A stretch of DNA of 64,000 nt from Clostridium omnivorum (lineage in GTDB: Bacteria; Bacillota; Clostridia; Clostridiales; Clostridiaceae), in NCBI RefSeq assembly GCF_026012015.1, contig NZ_BRXR01000001.1, positions 4,365,501 through 4,429,500 of the forward strand, read 5' to 3'. The translations under genes were made by a program, and so were the position numbers. Shown one piece after another: positions 63,554-64,000 of the stretch (position 1 is the first letter of the stretch; each line of letters opens with the position of its first letter). A model generated the notes under the pieces. The model had not been told where the DNA came from, did not search any database, and saw only the letters and a list, made by a program, of their open reading frames with translations.

Positions 63554-64000
63554 AATAACTTCTATAAATTCCAACTAGTATGCCAAGGATTTGACAATCC
63601 TTTACTATAATAGGCTTCATGCTGCTGTTTTCAGGTTGTAATCTTATATAATCCTTTTCTTTAAAAAATCTCTTTAGAGTTGCTTCATTATCAATAAGTG
63701 CTACAACTATTTCACCATTTTCAGCTGTACTAGCTTTTTCTATTATTGCTAAATCCCCATCTAATATACCTGCTTCGATCATGCTTTCTCCAGATACATT
63801 AAGCATAAAAAGATCATTTTTATTTCTAACATAATTTAAAGGAAGGGAGAAAGTATCTTCAATATTCTCTACTGCAAGAATTGGAAGGCCAGCAGTAATC
63901 TTTCCAACTATAGGAATATCAACAATTTCCTTTTTAGTTAAATTATCTTTAATTAATTCAATAGCCCTTGGTTTTGTAGGGTCTCTTCTTATAAGACCTT
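63552..64000 (-). CDS. lexA: SOS repressor LexA, C-terminal part
   Basis: The minus-strand frame is open to the window edge ([15 protein letters not shown] to YRSY), so the N-terminal helix-turn-helix lies outside. Visible are the autocleavage site in KITAGLPI (Ala-Gly), the catalytic Ser in NVSGESMI and the catalytic Lys region [14 protein letters not shown]. LexA represses DNA-damage genes and cleaves itself on RecA filaments. The internal ATG at 63806 lies inside the protease domain and is not a start. LexA boxes for its own gene would lie beyond the window. Confidence 0.93.
   Translation of the reverse strand, partial: GLIRRDPTKPRAIELIKDNLTKKEIVDIPIVGKITAGLPILAVENIEDTFSLPLNYVRNKNDLFMLNVSGESMIEAGILDGDLAIIEKASTAENGEIVVALIDNEATLKRFFKEKDYIRLQPENSSMKPIIVKDCQILGILVGIYRSY

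Overview
The window is AT-rich, low-GC Firmicutes DNA that fits a spore-forming Clostridium (sensu stricto) type. The evidence is strong AGGAGG-type ribosome binding sites, frequent TTG/GTG starts, rho-independent terminators after most units, the fused ispH-ribosomal S1 gene, a CotS-family spore coat protein, a T-box before gltX, and a miaB-mutS-mutL-miaA-hfq block beside lexA. No rRNA, tRNA, CRISPR array, insertion sequence or prophage is visible.

Positions 1-13,300 form an accessory stretch of short, mostly single-gene units: a methyltransferase end, an epimerase, two alpha/beta hydrolases, an MccF-like S66 carboxypeptidase, a sugar-phosphate isomerase, a phosphoglycerate-mutase-type phosphatase overlapping a DUF2268 metalloprotease, several GNAT acetyltransferases, a DUF4037 nucleotidyltransferase and dCTP deaminase. 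A decayed surface-protein tail lies at 1551-1700.

Positions 13,365-18,483 look like an envelope or cation stress module. It holds a CadD-like transporter, an OmpR-type response regulator with its kinase, a PAP2 phosphatase and a DedA-PAP2 fusion. The same 11-bp-period direct repeat sits 9 bp upstream of the -10 element before both the regulator pair and the PAP2 gene, which suggests one autoregulated regulon. A frameshifted small membrane protein, a GNAT enzyme, flavodoxins and a Cys-rich pentapeptide-repeat protein follow.

Positions 21,460-28,660 are a central carbon operon: aconitase, isocitrate dehydrogenase, homoserine dehydrogenase and citrate lyase (citD-citE-citF). A structured leader precedes it whose 5' part resembles a cobalamin-riboswitch core. 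The genes connect citrate to 2-oxoglutarate on one side and to oxaloacetate and homoserine on the other. NADP-type glutamate dehydrogenase (45,553) and T-box-controlled gltX (38,006) further along use the glutamate branch.

Positions 28,780-37,620 carry small unknowns, a flavodoxin, an APH-like kinase, an apbE gene coupled to a membrane polyferredoxin with two extracytoplasmic FMN-binding domains, a HAD phosphatase, a decayed S41 peptidase and a GNAT enzyme. Positions 40,643-43,000 hold a lone tyrosine recombinase, a striking 24-bp perfect inverted repeat, a small unknown gene and about 540 bp of gene-free AT-rich DNA.

Positions 43,051-64,000 are housekeeping: rRNA pseudouridine synthase, mnmM-like methyltransferase, RpiR regulator, gdhA, an HI0933-type flavoprotein, cmk, ispH-S1, cotS-like, GNAT, an aminotransferase, miaB, mutS, mutL, miaA, hfq, a YnbB-type PLP enzyme and the 3' part of lexA. 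The candidates most worth a second look are the aconitase leader RNA, the shared response-regulator box, the degenerate PAP2 half of the DedA fusion, the 24-bp hairpin near the recombinase, and the ispH-S1 start with no Shine-Dalgarno beneath a GNRA-tetraloop hairpin.
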